NCBI RefSeq assembly: GCF_007991755.1
Contig: NZ_BJYY01000023.1
Location: forward strand, 1 to 58,141
Source: Cellulomonas aerilata
Lineage (GTDB): Bacteria; Actinomycetota; Actinomycetes; Actinomycetales; Cellulomonadaceae
Direction of reading: 5' to 3'
Length of the DNA stretch: 58,141 nucleotides
Below, piece by piece: positions 8,238 to 17,470 of the stretch. Made by a program: the position numbers and the translations under genes. How positions within the stretch are numbered: position 1 is the stretch's first letter; each line of letters opens with the position of its first letter. The notes under the pieces were generated by a model that was not told the origin of the DNA, did not search any database, and saw nothing but the letters and a program-made list of their open reading frames with translations.

Positions 8238-10270
8238 CCGCGCCCCAGCGCCTGGTCGAGGTCGACCGGGTCGGCGGACCCGGCCACGTCGAACAGCGTC
8301 CGGTAGTCGTGCGCGTAGAGGGTCGAGGACCGGTTGGCCTCGACCGTCAGGCGCCCGGCGGTCGCGATCCGCTGCCGCTCGTCCGGACGCATCTGGAGCA
8401 GTCGGCGCAGCACGGCGGCGACCGAGGGGACGGACGAGTTGTCGACCAGCAGCCCGTTGACGCCGTCCCGGATCACCTCCGGCACCCCGAAGACCGCGGA
8501 GGCGATGACGGGCGTGCCGAACGCCATGGCCTCGAGCATCGACCGTGGCAGCGACTCCACGGAGGAGACGAGGATGAACGCGTCCGCGGCGAGGTACCAG
8601 TCCTCGATGTCGGGCGTCACGGGGAGCAGCCGGAGCCGGTCCCCGACCCCGAGGCGGTCGACGAGCTGGTGGACGATCGCGGAGAACACGTCACCCCGGT
8701 CGCCGACCAGCGCGAGCACCGCCTCGGCGTGCGTGCGGCTGACCTGCGCGAACGCGGTGGCGAGCAGCGCCTGGGCCTTGCGGGGCTCGAGGGTCCCCAA
8801 GCACATGAGCAGGACCTCGTCCGGACCGATGCCCAGCCGGCGCCGCACGGCGTCCCGCGGGTGCCCGGCGACGACCTCGGCGACGCGCTCGAGGTCGATC
8901 CCGTAGTCCACGCGCACCGCGCGGCCCGGCCGCACGAGGTGCTCGAACAGGCGCTGCGTGGCGTCCGCCTCGAACACCACCGCGCCCGCCTGCTCGAACG
9001 CGTCGAGGAACCGGCGGCGGACCCACTCGTCCGGCGGACCGGGGAAGCCGACCGCCAGGTACACCTCGGGCGGGTAGCTCTCGTGCACCGCCCACACCGA
9101 GGGGACGCCCAGCCGCGCGGCCAGGTCGACGCCCCAGTAGCACCCGGCGGTGTTCGCCAGGACGCGGTTCGCGCCGGTGGTGACGGCGATCCCGGTGACC
9201 AGCTGCAGCCACTCCTCGTACCCGACGCCCGTCCAGCCGGGGTTCGCCACCACGTGCACACGGGCGCCCATCGCCTCGAGGTCCTCGCGCAGGACCCCGT
9301 CGGACAGGGACATGACCGTGCAGGTGACGCCCTCGCGCTCGAGCAGCCGCCGCAGCAGCTCCTGGAGGTAGAGCTGTCCGCCGCCCAGACCCAGGTGGTG
9401 GGTCAGGACGAGCAGGTTGAGCCCCTGCTCGTCGGGTCGGTGCCCGCGCGCGAGGAGGTCGGTCCGAGCGGCGAGGACCGCCGCGCGCCCCGGGTCGTGG
9501 ACGGTCACGTCCACGGGCACCGAGCGGACGGTGCGCTTGCCGAGCAGGATCCGCCCGTGCGGGCCGACGGCCTCCGCGACGACGCGGACCTCGCGCGCGG
9601 TCTGGCCGAGCGGGACGAGCACCTCCCAGCCGGAGAGGGGGGCGTCCGCGTCGTCGACCACCGCGGCGATGTCGGGCCGCGGATGGTGCAGCAGCTGGGC
9701 GGGCCGGGGCGGCCCGTCGTCGGTCGTCACCTCGACGCGGTCGTACCCGCGCGACGTGAGGAACCAGCCGCGGACCGCGAGCATGCCGCTGACCTGCTCG
9801 CCCTCGGCGGGCAGGTCGAGGGCGCCCGGCGGGTCGGCGGAGGGCAGGTCGACGTCGAGCGGCACCAGCTGCTCGACCAGCCCGTAGCCGAGCAGCGCGA
9901 GCGCACCCACCCGGTGGTAGCCGGGCTGCAGACGCGAGCGCTCGATGCTCGCGACCCAGCCGGCGTGCGGGGACCGTCCCGTCAGGGGCCGGCCACCGGC
10001 GTCGGTCGGCGTCGTCCGGCCCCGGTCGGCGAGCGCCAGCGGCACGCCGTCGACCGTCAGCCACACCGCCGCGATGCCCTGCGACGGCAGCGCCGCCCAC
10101 CCGCGCACGGTGATGCGGTCGGCGTCCACCCGGACGTCGGTGACCACCCCGGCGAGCCGGCCCGGGCCGGCGCTCACGACGGCGCGGCGCGCGCGGGCGA
10201 CGTGCGCGCGGGTGCGCTGGAGGGCTCGGTCGAGCGCAGCCGGTCGCGACCCGGGCGGCTGGGCCGTCAC
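8234..10270 (-). CDS. GT4 glycosyltransferase with two N-terminal beta-sandwich-like modules
   Basis: A 678-residue protein. Residues about 284-670 form a GT-B glycosyltransferase: GLGGGQLY near 294-301 in the acceptor half, LGTLEPRK in the donor half, then ESLPRSMLEAM carrying the Glu signature. Before it lie two related modules of about 100 residues (39-142 and 150-252). Each opens with a VRGW motif (56-59 and 167-170), continues with a short V-strand ending in a DG, and has an AGW/SGW motif (103-105, 213-215). They look like Ig-like or carbohydrate-binding beta sandwiches, perhaps for holding the polymer acceptor. The GTG start overlaps the epimerase stop by 4 nt. Confidence 0.82.
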   Translation of the reverse strand: MTAQPPGSRPAALDRALQRTRAHVARARRAVVSAGPGRLAGVVTDVRVDADRITVRGWAALPSQGIAAVWLTVDGVPLALADRGRTTPTDAGGRPLTGRSPHAGWVASIERSRLQPGYHRVGALALLGYGLVEQLVPLDVDLPSADPPGALDLPAEGEQVSGMLAVRGWFLTSRGYDRVEVTTDDGPPRPAQLLHHPRPDIAAVVDDADAPLSGWEVLVPLGQTAREVRVVAEAVGPHGRILLGKRTVRSVPVDVTVHDPGRAAVLAARTDLLARGHRPDEQGLNLLVLTHHLGLGGGQLYLQELLRRLLEREGVTCTVMSLSDGVLREDLEAMGARVHVVANPGWTGVGYEEWLQLVTGIAVTTGANRVLANTAGCYWGVDLAARLGVPSVWAVHESYPPEVYLAVGFPGPPDEWVRRRFLDAFEQAGAVVFEADATQRLFEHLVRPGRAVRVDYGIDLERVAEVVAGHPRDAVRRRLGIGPDEVLLMCLGTLEPRKAQALLATAFAQVSRTHAEAVLALVGDRGDVFSAIVHQLVDRLGVGDRLRLLPVTPDIEDWYLAADAFILVSSVESLPRSMLEAMAFGTPVIASAVFGVPEVIRDGVNGLLVDNSSVPSVAAVLRRLLQMRPDERQRIATAGRLTVEANRSSTLYAHDYRTLFDVAGSADPVDLDQALGRG

Positions 10271-11370
10271 CGGCTCCGACCTGCCGCGGCGACCGACGCG
10301 TCGGCCGGCGCGCCGCCGGGCACCGCGGCCGGGACGCCGCGCCGCCGCAGGTCGGCCACCTCGACCGCGGACGCGTACGTCGCCGCGAGGCCCGCGTGCA
10401 GCCCGACGGGATCGTGGCCGGCGAGCGCCCGGTACGCCGACACGTCGAGGACGATCGACTCGACGTCGAACCCGCGCGCGGGCTCGTGCCGGACGGTGAT
10501 CCCCCGACCCGTGATCTGCTCGAGCAGCTGGACGATCTGCAGGAGGGACGTCCCGACGCCCGTGCCCACGTTGAGCGTCGCGGGGCCGGCCGCGGTGAGG
10601 GACACGCTGACGGCGCGCGCCACGTCGTCGACGTGGACGTAGTCGCGCACGCTGCGGCCGGCGCCGAACACCGTCACGGGCGCGCCCTGGAGGAGCTGCT
10701 CGAGGAAGACGCCGACGACGCCCTGGCCGCGCCCGACGGGCTGCAACGGCCCGTAGGCGTTGGCGACGCGCAGCACCCGGGCGTCGATGCCGTACAGCTC
10801 CCGGTACATGCCGATGTACTTCTCGGCCGCGAGCTTGAGGATGCCGTAGGACGTGGTGGGGTCGGTGGGGTGGTCCTCCGTGACGGGCAGCGTCCGGGGG
10901 TTGCCGTAGACGGTGCCGCCCGAGGAGAGGAAGACCAGCGAGACCGAGGGCCGCCGGCGCAGCGCCTCGAGCAGGTGGATGAGCGGGGTGAGGGAGTCCT
11001 GGATGTCGGCCAGCGGGCTCGCGTTCGACTCCTGCGGGAACAGGCAGCCGACCGCGTACACGACCGCGGACGCACCCTCGAGGAGCTCGTCGTGGACGGT
11101 GGGGTCGCTCGCGTCGAGCGTGAGCACGCGCGCGCCGGCCAGCCGGCCCGGGTCCCGCGGGGCGCGCCGGGCGGCGACCGTCACGTCGAACCCGTCGGCC
11201 AGCAGGCGGCGCGCGACCGCGCTGCCCACGAAGCCGGTACCGCCCAGGACGACGGCCCTCGACCCGCGGCCGATCCGGGCGGAGCTCTCCCCGCGCGGAT
11301 GCGGCAGGCGGTCGACCGGCTGCCCGGGACGGAGCGCCTGCACGACCCCGCCCGTAGATCCTGAACGCAC
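10267..11370 (-). CDS. NAD-dependent epimerase/dehydratase (UDP-glucose 4-epimerase-like)
   Basis: A 367-residue extended SDR enzyme. The nucleotide-binding GGTGFVGS is at 43-50, SSGGTVYG holds the catalytic Ser/Thr near 149-156, and Tyr175-X3-Lys179 is the catalytic pair. A further segment (RDYVHVDDVA) fits sugar-nucleotide epimerases such as GalE. The first 40 residues are an extra Arg/Pro-rich extension, yet the GTG at 11370 is supported by a good AGGGAGGA 6 nt upstream. It is first in the minus-strand operon with the glycosyltransferase and pyruvyl transferase. It probably makes the nucleotide sugar used there; the exact sugar cannot be read from sequence. Confidence 0.85.
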   Translation of the reverse strand: MRSGSTGGVVQALRPGQPVDRLPHPRGESSARIGRGSRAVVLGGTGFVGSAVARRLLADGFDVTVAARRAPRDPGRLAGARVLTLDASDPTVHDELLEGASAVVYAVGCLFPQESNASPLADIQDSLTPLIHLLEALRRRPSVSLVFLSSGGTVYGNPRTLPVTEDHPTDPTTSYGILKLAAEKYIGMYRELYGIDARVLRVANAYGPLQPVGRGQGVVGVFLEQLLQGAPVTVFGAGRSVRDYVHVDDVARAVSVSLTAAGPATLNVGTGVGTSLLQIVQLLEQITGRGITVRHEPARGFDVESIVLDVSAYRALAGHDPVGLHAGLAATYASAVEVADLRRRGVPAAVPGGAPADASVAAAGRSR

Positions 11371-11398
11371 GCTGGTCCTCCCTCGACAAATCGCGCGT

Positions 11399-11404
11399 TA
11401 CGCT
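11399..11404 (+). promoter_or_regulatory. Candidate -10 (TACGCT) in the divergent intergenic region
   Basis: TACGCT at 11399-11404 points toward the membrane glycosyltransferase at 11484. On the opposite strand the overlapping bases 11400-11405 read TAGCGT, toward the epimerase operon whose start is at 11370. One AT-richer patch may therefore carry back-to-back promoters. Confidence 0.35.
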
Positions 11405-11483
11405 ACCAGCCGCCCGAGTCGGGCCCCGGATGCCCTGCCGGGCTGAACGACTCCCCGAGACGACCCGTCCGAGAGAGTCCCGC

Positions 11484-13217
11484 ATGACGTCCCCCCAGGC
11501 TCGCGAGCGCGCCCGAGCTCCGCTGCCCGCCGTGGTGATCCCGCTGGTCACCCTGCTGGGGATCACCGGCTGGACCGCCGCGAACGCCTGGTGGCTGGCG
11601 ACGCACCGGGCCGGGCGACCGCTGAACATCGACGAGGCCGGGTACCTCGGGATCGCACTGACCTACGCCCGCGGCTGGGAGCTCGGTGGCCCGACCGGCT
11701 GGCTGGACGCCGTCCTCGGCCCGAGCATGCACGCGCCGCTGACCCCCGCCGTGACGTCGCTCGTCGTGCTCCTCGGGTGGGGCCCCGAACGGGCCGGGAT
11801 GGCGGTCGTGCTGGCGTCCGGGGCGCTCACGCTCGTGCTGCTGGCGCTGCTCGCGGCCCGGCTGCGGCGCCGCGCCGTCGTGGGGCTCGCCCTCGTGCTG
11901 CTCGCGACGACGCCCGGCTTCCTCGCCTACTCCCGCAACGTGAGCTTCGCGGTCCCCGCCACGGCGCTCGTGCTCGCGGCGCTCCTGGCGCTGGCCCGGT
12001 CCCGCGGGCTCACCAGCACCCCGTGGTCGCTCGCGTTCGGGGTCGCGGTCGGGCTGCTGCCGCTCACCCGGACGATGACCCTCGCCTTCGTGCCCGTGCT
12101 CCTCGTGGTCGCCGTCGTGCAGGCGCTCGCGACCCCGGGCGACCGCCGGCGCCAGGCGCTCGCGCTCCTGCTCGCGTGCCTCGCCGCGGCGGGCGTGGCG
12201 GCGACCTGGCTGGTCCCCAGTCGCGAGCTGGTGCTCGGCTACCTGACGAGCTACGGGTACGGCGCGCAGAGCGCCGCGTACAGCCTCGGCGCCGCGTCCC
12301 CGCCCCTGGCGCTGCTCGGGATGGTCGCCAAGGAGACGTTCGTCCCCCACTTCGTGCTCGGGCTGGCCGGGTGCGCGGCGGCCGCATGGCCGGCCCTCCG
12401 CGCGCTGCGCGCCCGGCACTCGCGCGACGACCTGCGGCGCGTGGCCCGGCACCCGCTGGCTGCGCCGGCCCTCGTGGTCGCCGGGGGCTGCGCCGCGCTG
12501 ATGTCGTCGCGGAACGCCGGCTCGGCGTTCGCGCTGCCGCTGCTGGGTCCGGCCGCGGTGATCGCCGCCGCCGGCTGGGACCGGCTGCTGCGCGGCCGCG
12601 TCGGCGCCGCGCGTCCCGTGGGTCTCGCGCTCCTCGTGACCGTCTGCGTGGTGCTCGCCGTCCCGTCGTTCCACCGCGGGTCGGTGCTCGCCGAGCCGCG
12701 GTACGTCTCGGTGCCCGGCACCCCCGCGCTGATCGTCACCGAGGGCGAGAACCTGCACCCCGCGTACGTGACGACCGGTCGGGGCGTGCTGCGGGACCAC
12801 CCCGCCATGGCTGTGGAGTGGGCGCGCTCGGTGGACCGGCTGACCACGCACGTGCTCGACGGCTCCACCGCCCGGCCGGACGTCGCCCTCGGATTCCGCG
12901 GCTACTTCGTCAACGTGAACACGCTGCAGCTGGAGGTGCTCGAGCGCACCGGGGTGGGCGTCGCCGTGGTCCAGATCGACCCCGTCACGCTCGGCGAGGA
13001 CCTCCCGGCCTACGAGGCCTGGCTGACCAGCGGCTCCGCGGCGGCCAGCTGCCACCTGCTGACCTCGCCCGGGACGGTCAACGAGTTCGCCCCGGTCCCC
13101 GACACGGGGGAGCTCGAGGCGGCCGCGGCCCGCGTCGGCTTCCGGGCCGTCGACCGGGTGGCGACGCCCGACGGGCGGACCGTGACCGTGTGGGAGAGGG
13201 CGGGCGGCGGGTGCTGA
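11484..13217 (+). CDS. GT39/ArnT-like polytopic membrane glycosyltransferase
   Basis: A 577-residue membrane protein with the layout of the PMT/ArnT (GT-C) superfamily. A first helix (about 15-38) is followed by a periplasmic-side loop with the acidic pair Asp50-Glu51 in NIDEAGYLG, matching the catalytic Asp-Glu of the family. About ten more helices and a soluble C-terminal domain (about 420-577) follow. Such enzymes move a sugar from a polyprenyl-phosphate donor to a lipid, protein or polymer outside the membrane. The ATG at 11484 is chosen because the hydrophobic core begins soon after; a weak GAGAG lies upstream. It overlaps the Wzy-like gene by 7 nt. Confidence 0.8.
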   Translation: MTSPQARERARAPLPAVVIPLVTLLGITGWTAANAWWLATHRAGRPLNIDEAGYLGIALTYARGWELGGPTGWLDAVLGPSMHAPLTPAVTSLVVLLGWGPERAGMAVVLASGALTLVLLALLAARLRRRAVVGLALVLLATTPGFLAYSRNVSFAVPATALVLAALLALARSRGLTSTPWSLAFGVAVGLLPLTRTMTLAFVPVLLVVAVVQALATPGDRRRQALALLLACLAAAGVAATWLVPSRELVLGYLTSYGYGAQSAAYSLGAASPPLALLGMVAKETFVPHFVLGLAGCAAAAWPALRALRARHSRDDLRRVARHPLAAPALVVAGGCAALMSSRNAGSAFALPLLGPAAVIAAAGWDRLLRGRVGAARPVGLALLVTVCVVLAVPSFHRGSVLAEPRYVSVPGTPALIVTEGENLHPAYVTTGRGVLRDHPAMAVEWARSVDRLTTHVLDGSTARPDVALGFRGYFVNVNTLQLEVLERTGVGVAVVQIDPVTLGEDLPAYEAWLTSGSAAASCHLLTSPGTVNEFAPVPDTGELEAAAARVGFRAVDRVATPDGRTVTVWERAGGGC

Positions 13218-15226
13218 GCCGGGTGGGCGCGAGGCTGGTGGCCGGTCGGGGCGGTGCGGCCGGTCGGGGCGGTGCGGCCGGTCGCGGCGGCGCGGCCGGT
13301 CCCGGTGCGGCGGACGGTGGCGTGCGTGCCGGGGGCGCCGGTGACCCGTGGGCACGGCCGGCGCTCTGGGCGCTCGCCCTGGTCCCGGTCGCGATGGTCC
13401 CGGGCGGCCTGTTCCGGTTCGCGGTGGCCAAGCTCCTGGTCGCGGTCGTCGCGGTCGGTCTGGCCGCCCTCGCCCGGCCCGCCGGCCGACTGCCCCGGCC
13501 GGTCGGGGTGGTCCTCGGCGTCGGCGCGCTCGTGCTGGTGACGTCGGCGCTGTCCTCCGCCGCCCCGGCCGCCCAGCTGCTCGGTCGATGGCCCCGGTAC
13601 GAGGGGCTCGTCGCCCTGCCCGTGTACGTGGGCGCCCTGTGGGCGGGCGCCCGCCTGCTCGGTCCGGCCGCACCGGTCACCCGCCTGCGCACCCTGCGGA
13701 CCGCCCTCGCCGTCGTCGCGACGGTCGTCGGCGTCGTCGGCGCCGTCGAGGCGGGCGGTGGGCGGCCGCTCGGAGGGGACGCCGCACGGCCCGGGTCCCT
13801 GCTGGGCAACGCCACCGACCTGGGCCTGGTCGGCACGGTCGTCCTCGCCGTGCTGCTCCTGCCCGCCTGGCGGGAGCGGCGCCCGGTGGTCGTGCTCGGT
13901 GCGGTCGCGGCGGCCACGGCGGTCGTCGCGTCCGGCTCGCGCGCCGCCGCGCTCGCCGCGCTGGCGGCGGTCGTCGTGCTCGCCGCGTCCGAGGTCCTGC
14001 GGCACCGTGGTGCACCGGGCCCGCGGTCGTGGCGGCTGCCGCCCGCCGCGCTGGCGTGCCTCGCGGCGGGGGCCGCCCTGGCTGCGGCGCTCGCGGCGGT
14101 GCCCGCCACCCGTGACCGGCTGCTGCGCCTCGGCGACCTGTCGGGCGGGACGGTCGGGGGCCGCCGGCTGCTGTGGGCGGACGCAGGTTCGCTGGCCTCG
14201 GACCACCCGCTCCTGGGCGTCGGCCCCAGCGGCTTCGTCGACGCCGTCGCCGGGCGCCACTCCCAGGCGTGGGCGCTGCAGGTGGGCAGCGCCGACCCGC
14301 CCGACTCGCCGCACGCCTGGCCGCTGCAGGCGCTCCTCGCCGGGGGCATGCCGCTCCTGGTGCTCGCGGTCGTCCTCGCGGTGACGGTCGTGCGGCTCGG
14401 CGCTCGCTCCTGGCGCCTGTCCGCCGGAACCTCGCGCGCCGACCTCGTCCCCGGCGCGCTCGCGGCGACCGGAGGCTACGGGCTCGCGCTGCTGACCCAC
14501 TTCACGACGCCGGGGACGACGCCCGTGGTGGCGCTGCTCGTGGGGGCGATGGTCGCGACCGCGCCGGCGGCGAGCCGCGAGCCGGGCCACGGGTCCCCGG
14601 CCGGGCTCGGCGCACCGCGCGGCCGGACGTCGCGCCTGGTCGCGGCGGGTGCCGGCGTGTGGGGCCTCGCGCTCGCCGCCGGCACCGCGGCGGAGGTGCC
14701 GCTCGCCGGCGCGGTGACGGCGGCGGCGGCCGGCCACACCGAGCGCGCCACCGCCGGGTTCGACGCCGCGGCACGGCTGCGCCCGTGGGACCGCGACGTC
14801 GCCCTGATCGCCGCGCAGGCGTTCCACGCCGGTTCGCTGGCGGGGGACCCGGCCTCCGGCGCAGCGGCGCTGACCTGGTCCGAGCGGGCCCTGACCGCCG
14901 CTCCGGACTCCCTCGAGGCGGCGCTCGTCCACGGCTACGCGCGCGGCGTCGTCGGCCAGGTCGGTCCCGCACGCGCCGAGCTCGACCTCCTGACGGCGCG
15001 GGCCCCGTGGCACCCCGACGTCCGGCTCGCGGCCGGCGTGCTGGCTGCCCAGGGCGGGGACACCGGCGCGGCGGAGGAGCACTTCCGGACCGCGGCGCGG
15101 TACGCCCCGGCGGACCCGCTGCCGTGGGAGAACCTGGCGATCGTCTACCGGTTCACCGGCCGGCCGGACCTCGCGGCCGCGGCCGAGGCGACCGCCCGTC
15201 GTCTCGGAGGGGACAGAAGCGGATGA
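13211..15226 (+). CDS. O-antigen ligase/Wzy-like polymerase with C-terminal TPR region
   Basis: A 671-residue protein. Residues about 45-420 hold ten or more helices and a large outer loop that ends near DSPHAWPLQ, typical of O-antigen ligase/Wzy-type polymerases that join lipid-linked oligosaccharides outside the membrane. After a further helix, residues about 512-670 form helical TPR-like repeats (each with Ala/Leu/Tyr spacing such as ALVHGYARG), which commonly bind partner proteins. The GTG start at 13211 lies inside the previous gene's end. The N-terminus begins with an AGRGGA repeat coded by an 18-bp tandem repeat. It is probably the polymerase or ligase of the glycopolymer made by this locus. 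Confidence 0.83.
   Translation: MLSRVGARLVAGRGGAAGRGGAAGRGGAAGPGAADGGVRAGGAGDPWARPALWALALVPVAMVPGGLFRFAVAKLLVAVVAVGLAALARPAGRLPRPVGVVLGVGALVLVTSALSSAAPAAQLLGRWPRYEGLVALPVYVGALWAGARLLGPAAPVTRLRTLRTALAVVATVVGVVGAVEAGGGRPLGGDAARPGSLLGNATDLGLVGTVVLAVLLLPAWRERRPVVVLGAVAAATAVVASGSRAAALAALAAVVVLAASEVLRHRGAPGPRSWRLPPAALACLAAGAALAAALAAVPATRDRLLRLGDLSGGTVGGRRLLWADAGSLASDHPLLGVGPSGFVDAVAGRHSQAWALQVGSADPPDSPHAWPLQALLAGGMPLLVLAVVLAVTVVRLGARSWRLSAGTSRADLVPGALAATGGYGLALLTHFTTPGTTPVVALLVGAMVATAPAASREPGHGSPAGLGAPRGRTSRLVAAGAGVWGLALAAGTAAEVPLAGAVTAAAAGHTERATAGFDAAARLRPWDRDVALIAAQAFHAGSLAGDPASGAAALTWSERALTAAPDSLEAALVHGYARGVVGQVGPARAELDLLTARAPWHPDVRLAAGVLAAQGGDTGAAEEHFRTAARYAPADPLPWENLAIVYRFTGRPDLAAAAEATARRLGGDRSG
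13241..13309 (+). repeat. 18-bp tandem repeat at the start of the Wzy-like gene
   Basis: Three full copies of an 18-bp unit (13241-13258, 13259-13276, 13277-13294) plus a partial fourth. Copies 1 and 2 are identical and copy 3 differs by two bases. It codes for AGRGGA repeats in the cytosolic N-terminus. The in-frame unit could change copy number without breaking the gene. Confidence 0.8.
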
Positions 15227-15309
15227 GCACCGACAGACCCTCATAGACCGGGCCCTGCTGCCGATGGGGCAGACCTGTTCCCTGCTCCTCACCCACGCCC
15301 GGAGATCCG

Positions 15310-17265
15310 ATGACCCCGACCCGCGCACCCGCTGCCCTCGGACGGAGCGCCGCCGCACTGGCGGCCCTGTGCCTCTCCGCCACCCTCGGCCTGACCGGCG
15401 CCGGCGCCGCCGCGGCCGACGACGGCGACGTCACCGCCCAGGGAGTGCTGCGGGAGGTCGTGGTCGACGGCGGGGACGAGTTCGCCACCGGGCACGGCTC
15501 CGCACCGGACGGGACGCCGCACGCGACCGAGGAGGAGCACCCCGCGTCGATCCGGCTCCTGGACGTGGACGGCACGCTGCTGGACCTGCCCCCGGGGCTC
15601 GGGACGTCCATCCCCGCCGGGCAGCCCGTCACCGCGACGCTCGACGCCCCGGCGGGCATGAGCGCCGCCGAGGCGGTCGAGTCGGCCGCCACGGACCCCA
15701 CCGGGGTGGAGGTCGTCGACGTGCGTCGGGCACCCTCGGGTCTCGCGGCGGCGCGGTCCGCCACCCAGCCGGCGGGGCCGCACACGCTGCTCGTCCTGCC
15801 GGTGCACTGGGGCGCCCGCGACGCGTCGGACGCGACGCTGCGCGCGGTGGCCGAGGAGTCGGCGACGTTCTGGTCCGACCAGACGGGCGGCGCCATGACG
15901 ACGGCGGTCACCGTCCGGCCGTCGGCGCTCATCGCCGACCCCGGGACCTGCTCCCCGGCGCACCTGCGCACCGCGGCCCTCGCCGCGCACGGCGTCACCC
16001 CGTCGACCGCGCACCGCGACCACGTCGCCGTGTACTTCCCGACCCGCTCCGACTGCGGCGGGTGGGTCGGCCTCGGCGAGGTCGGCGGCAACGACATCTG
16101 GATCAACGGGCTCGCGCGGACCGACGTCCTGGCGCACGAGCTCGGCCACAACCTCGGCGTCGGGCACGCCAACGGCACGAGCTGCACCGAGGGAGGGCAG
16201 CGGGTCCCGCTGTCGGCGACCTGCACGTTGAAGGAGTACCTGGACGTCTCGGACGTCATGGGGATCTCGACCGGTGCCGCGCCGGGCAACCTCAACACCG
16301 CGCTCGCCTCGGCCCTCGGGCTGGTCCGGTCCGTCGACGCGTCGCCGGACCGCACGGTCGAGGTCGACCTCGCGCCGCTGGGGTCGGCGACTGCCGTCCG
16401 GGCGATCCGGGTGCCCACCGACCACGGGGACCTGTTCGTCGACTACCGCCCCGCGGTGGGACGGGACACCCGCAAGGCCGCGTGGGCCGGGGTCCAGGCG
16501 CACCGGCTCGTCGCCCCCGAGGGCACCCTCGGCGCGACGTCCGAGCTGCTCGACCTCCGCGCCCCGACCGGCACCGGGTTCTCCGTCGTGTCCGCGCCCC
16601 TGGGCTCCCGCTGGGCGATCCCGGGGTCGGGCTACACGCTCACGGTGCTGACCCAGAGCGCGACCTCCGCCCGGGTGCGCGTCTCACCCCCCGCCCCGGC
16701 GGGCCCGTTCGGCGACGTGCCGGCCGACCACCCGTTCGCGGCCGACATCGCCTGGCTCCGCACGGCCGGTATCAGCCTCGGCTCGGCGGCCCCGGACGGG
16801 TCGCTCCTGTTCGACCCGAGCGCGCCGGTCACCCGGGAGGCCATGGCTGCCTTCCTCTACCGCCAGGCCGGCTCGCCCGCGGTGACCACCGCGTCGCCGT
16901 TCGTCGACGTCCCCCCGGGTGCGCCGTTCCACCGGGAGATCACGTGGCTGGCCGAGCGGGGGATCTCGACCGGCACGGTCGTCGGCGACCGGCGTGAGTT
17001 CCGTCCGGCCGAGTCCGTCACGCGCGAGGCCATGGCCGCGTTCCTGTACCGGGCCAAGGGCAGGCCCGCCTTCACCGAGCCGGCGGTGTCGCCGTTCCTG
17101 GACGTGGCCGCGGGCGCGCCGTTCGCCAAGGAGATCGCGTGGCTGCGGGAGCGCGGCATCTCCCGCGGCACCGCCACGCCGGCGGGCACGGAGTTCCGCC
17201 CCGCCGAGCCGGTGATGCGCGAGGCCATGGCTGCCTTCCTGCACCGTTCCGCGACGATCGGCTGA
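15310..17265 (+). CDS. Secreted zincin metalloprotease with three C-terminal SLH domains
   Basis: A 651-residue exported protein. A signal peptide (about 1-36, ending AAA-AD) leads to a prodomain-like region. The zinc site HELGHNLGVGH is at 276-286, where three His bind zinc and the Glu is catalytic, and a later DVMG may give the Met-turn, as in M11/gametolysin-like or reprolysin-like zincins. Residues about 463-651 are three SLH domains, each with an FxDV start, an (E/D)IxWL helix and a REAMAAFL end. SLH domains dock non-covalently on wall polymers, so the protease should be held at the cell surface. GGAG lies 5 nt before the ATG. It converges with the large SLH gene. Confidence 0.9.
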   Translation: MTPTRAPAALGRSAAALAALCLSATLGLTGAGAAAADDGDVTAQGVLREVVVDGGDEFATGHGSAPDGTPHATEEEHPASIRLLDVDGTLLDLPPGLGTSIPAGQPVTATLDAPAGMSAAEAVESAATDPTGVEVVDVRRAPSGLAAARSATQPAGPHTLLVLPVHWGARDASDATLRAVAEESATFWSDQTGGAMTTAVTVRPSALIADPGTCSPAHLRTAALAAHGVTPSTAHRDHVAVYFPTRSDCGGWVGLGEVGGNDIWINGLARTDVLAHELGHNLGVGHANGTSCTEGGQRVPLSATCTLKEYLDVSDVMGISTGAAPGNLNTALASALGLVRSVDASPDRTVEVDLAPLGSATAVRAIRVPTDHGDLFVDYRPAVGRDTRKAAWAGVQAHRLVAPEGTLGATSELLDLRAPTGTGFSVVSAPLGSRWAIPGSGYTLTVLTQSATSARVRVSPPAPAGPFGDVPADHPFAADIAWLRTAGISLGSAAPDGSLLFDPSAPVTREAMAAFLYRQAGSPAVTTASPFVDVPPGAPFHREITWLAERGISTGTVVGDRREFRPAESVTREAMAAFLYRAKGRPAFTEPAVSPFLDVAAGAPFAKEIAWLRERGISRGTATPAGTEFRPAEPVMREAMAAFLHRSATIG

Positions 17266-17330
17266 CCCCGGGGCCGCCCGGGCACGCGAGCCCGCCGGCC
17301 TCTGGGCCGGGCACGGCCCGACGCCGCACG

Positions 17331-17470
17331 CGCACGAGCGCCCTCCACCCCGGCAGGGGTGGAGGGCGTTCGTCGCCGCCGGCGGGTGAGCACCGCCGGT
17401 GCGGTCGTGCCGACGTCGCCGTCCTCGTCGCCGGCTCGTACGCCCCGAGGAGGGACGCGGCCATCGCCTC
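17331..17470. repeat. Duplicated segment, copy A (terminator plus gene end)
   Basis: Bases 17331-17470 and 17787-17930 align almost base for base, including the hairpin, the spacer after it and the last codons of the SLH gene. Copy B is the functional gene end. Copy A is the remnant from a tandem duplication of the 3' end. Confidence 0.75.
17335..17372. terminator. Strong hairpin terminator after the SLH protease gene
   Basis: A perfect 13-bp stem (17339-17351 with 17356-17368, GGCA loop) that extends to 17 pairs when one G-U wobble is allowed. It lies about 70 nt after the protease stop. Its near-identical twin is at 17793-17830, and both belong to a duplicated segment. Confidence 0.8.

Noticed and set aside
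8219-10642. Plus-strand 807-codon open frame opposite the glycosyltransferase
   Set aside because: Antisense of the two-module glycosyltransferase, with no family motif and no start context.
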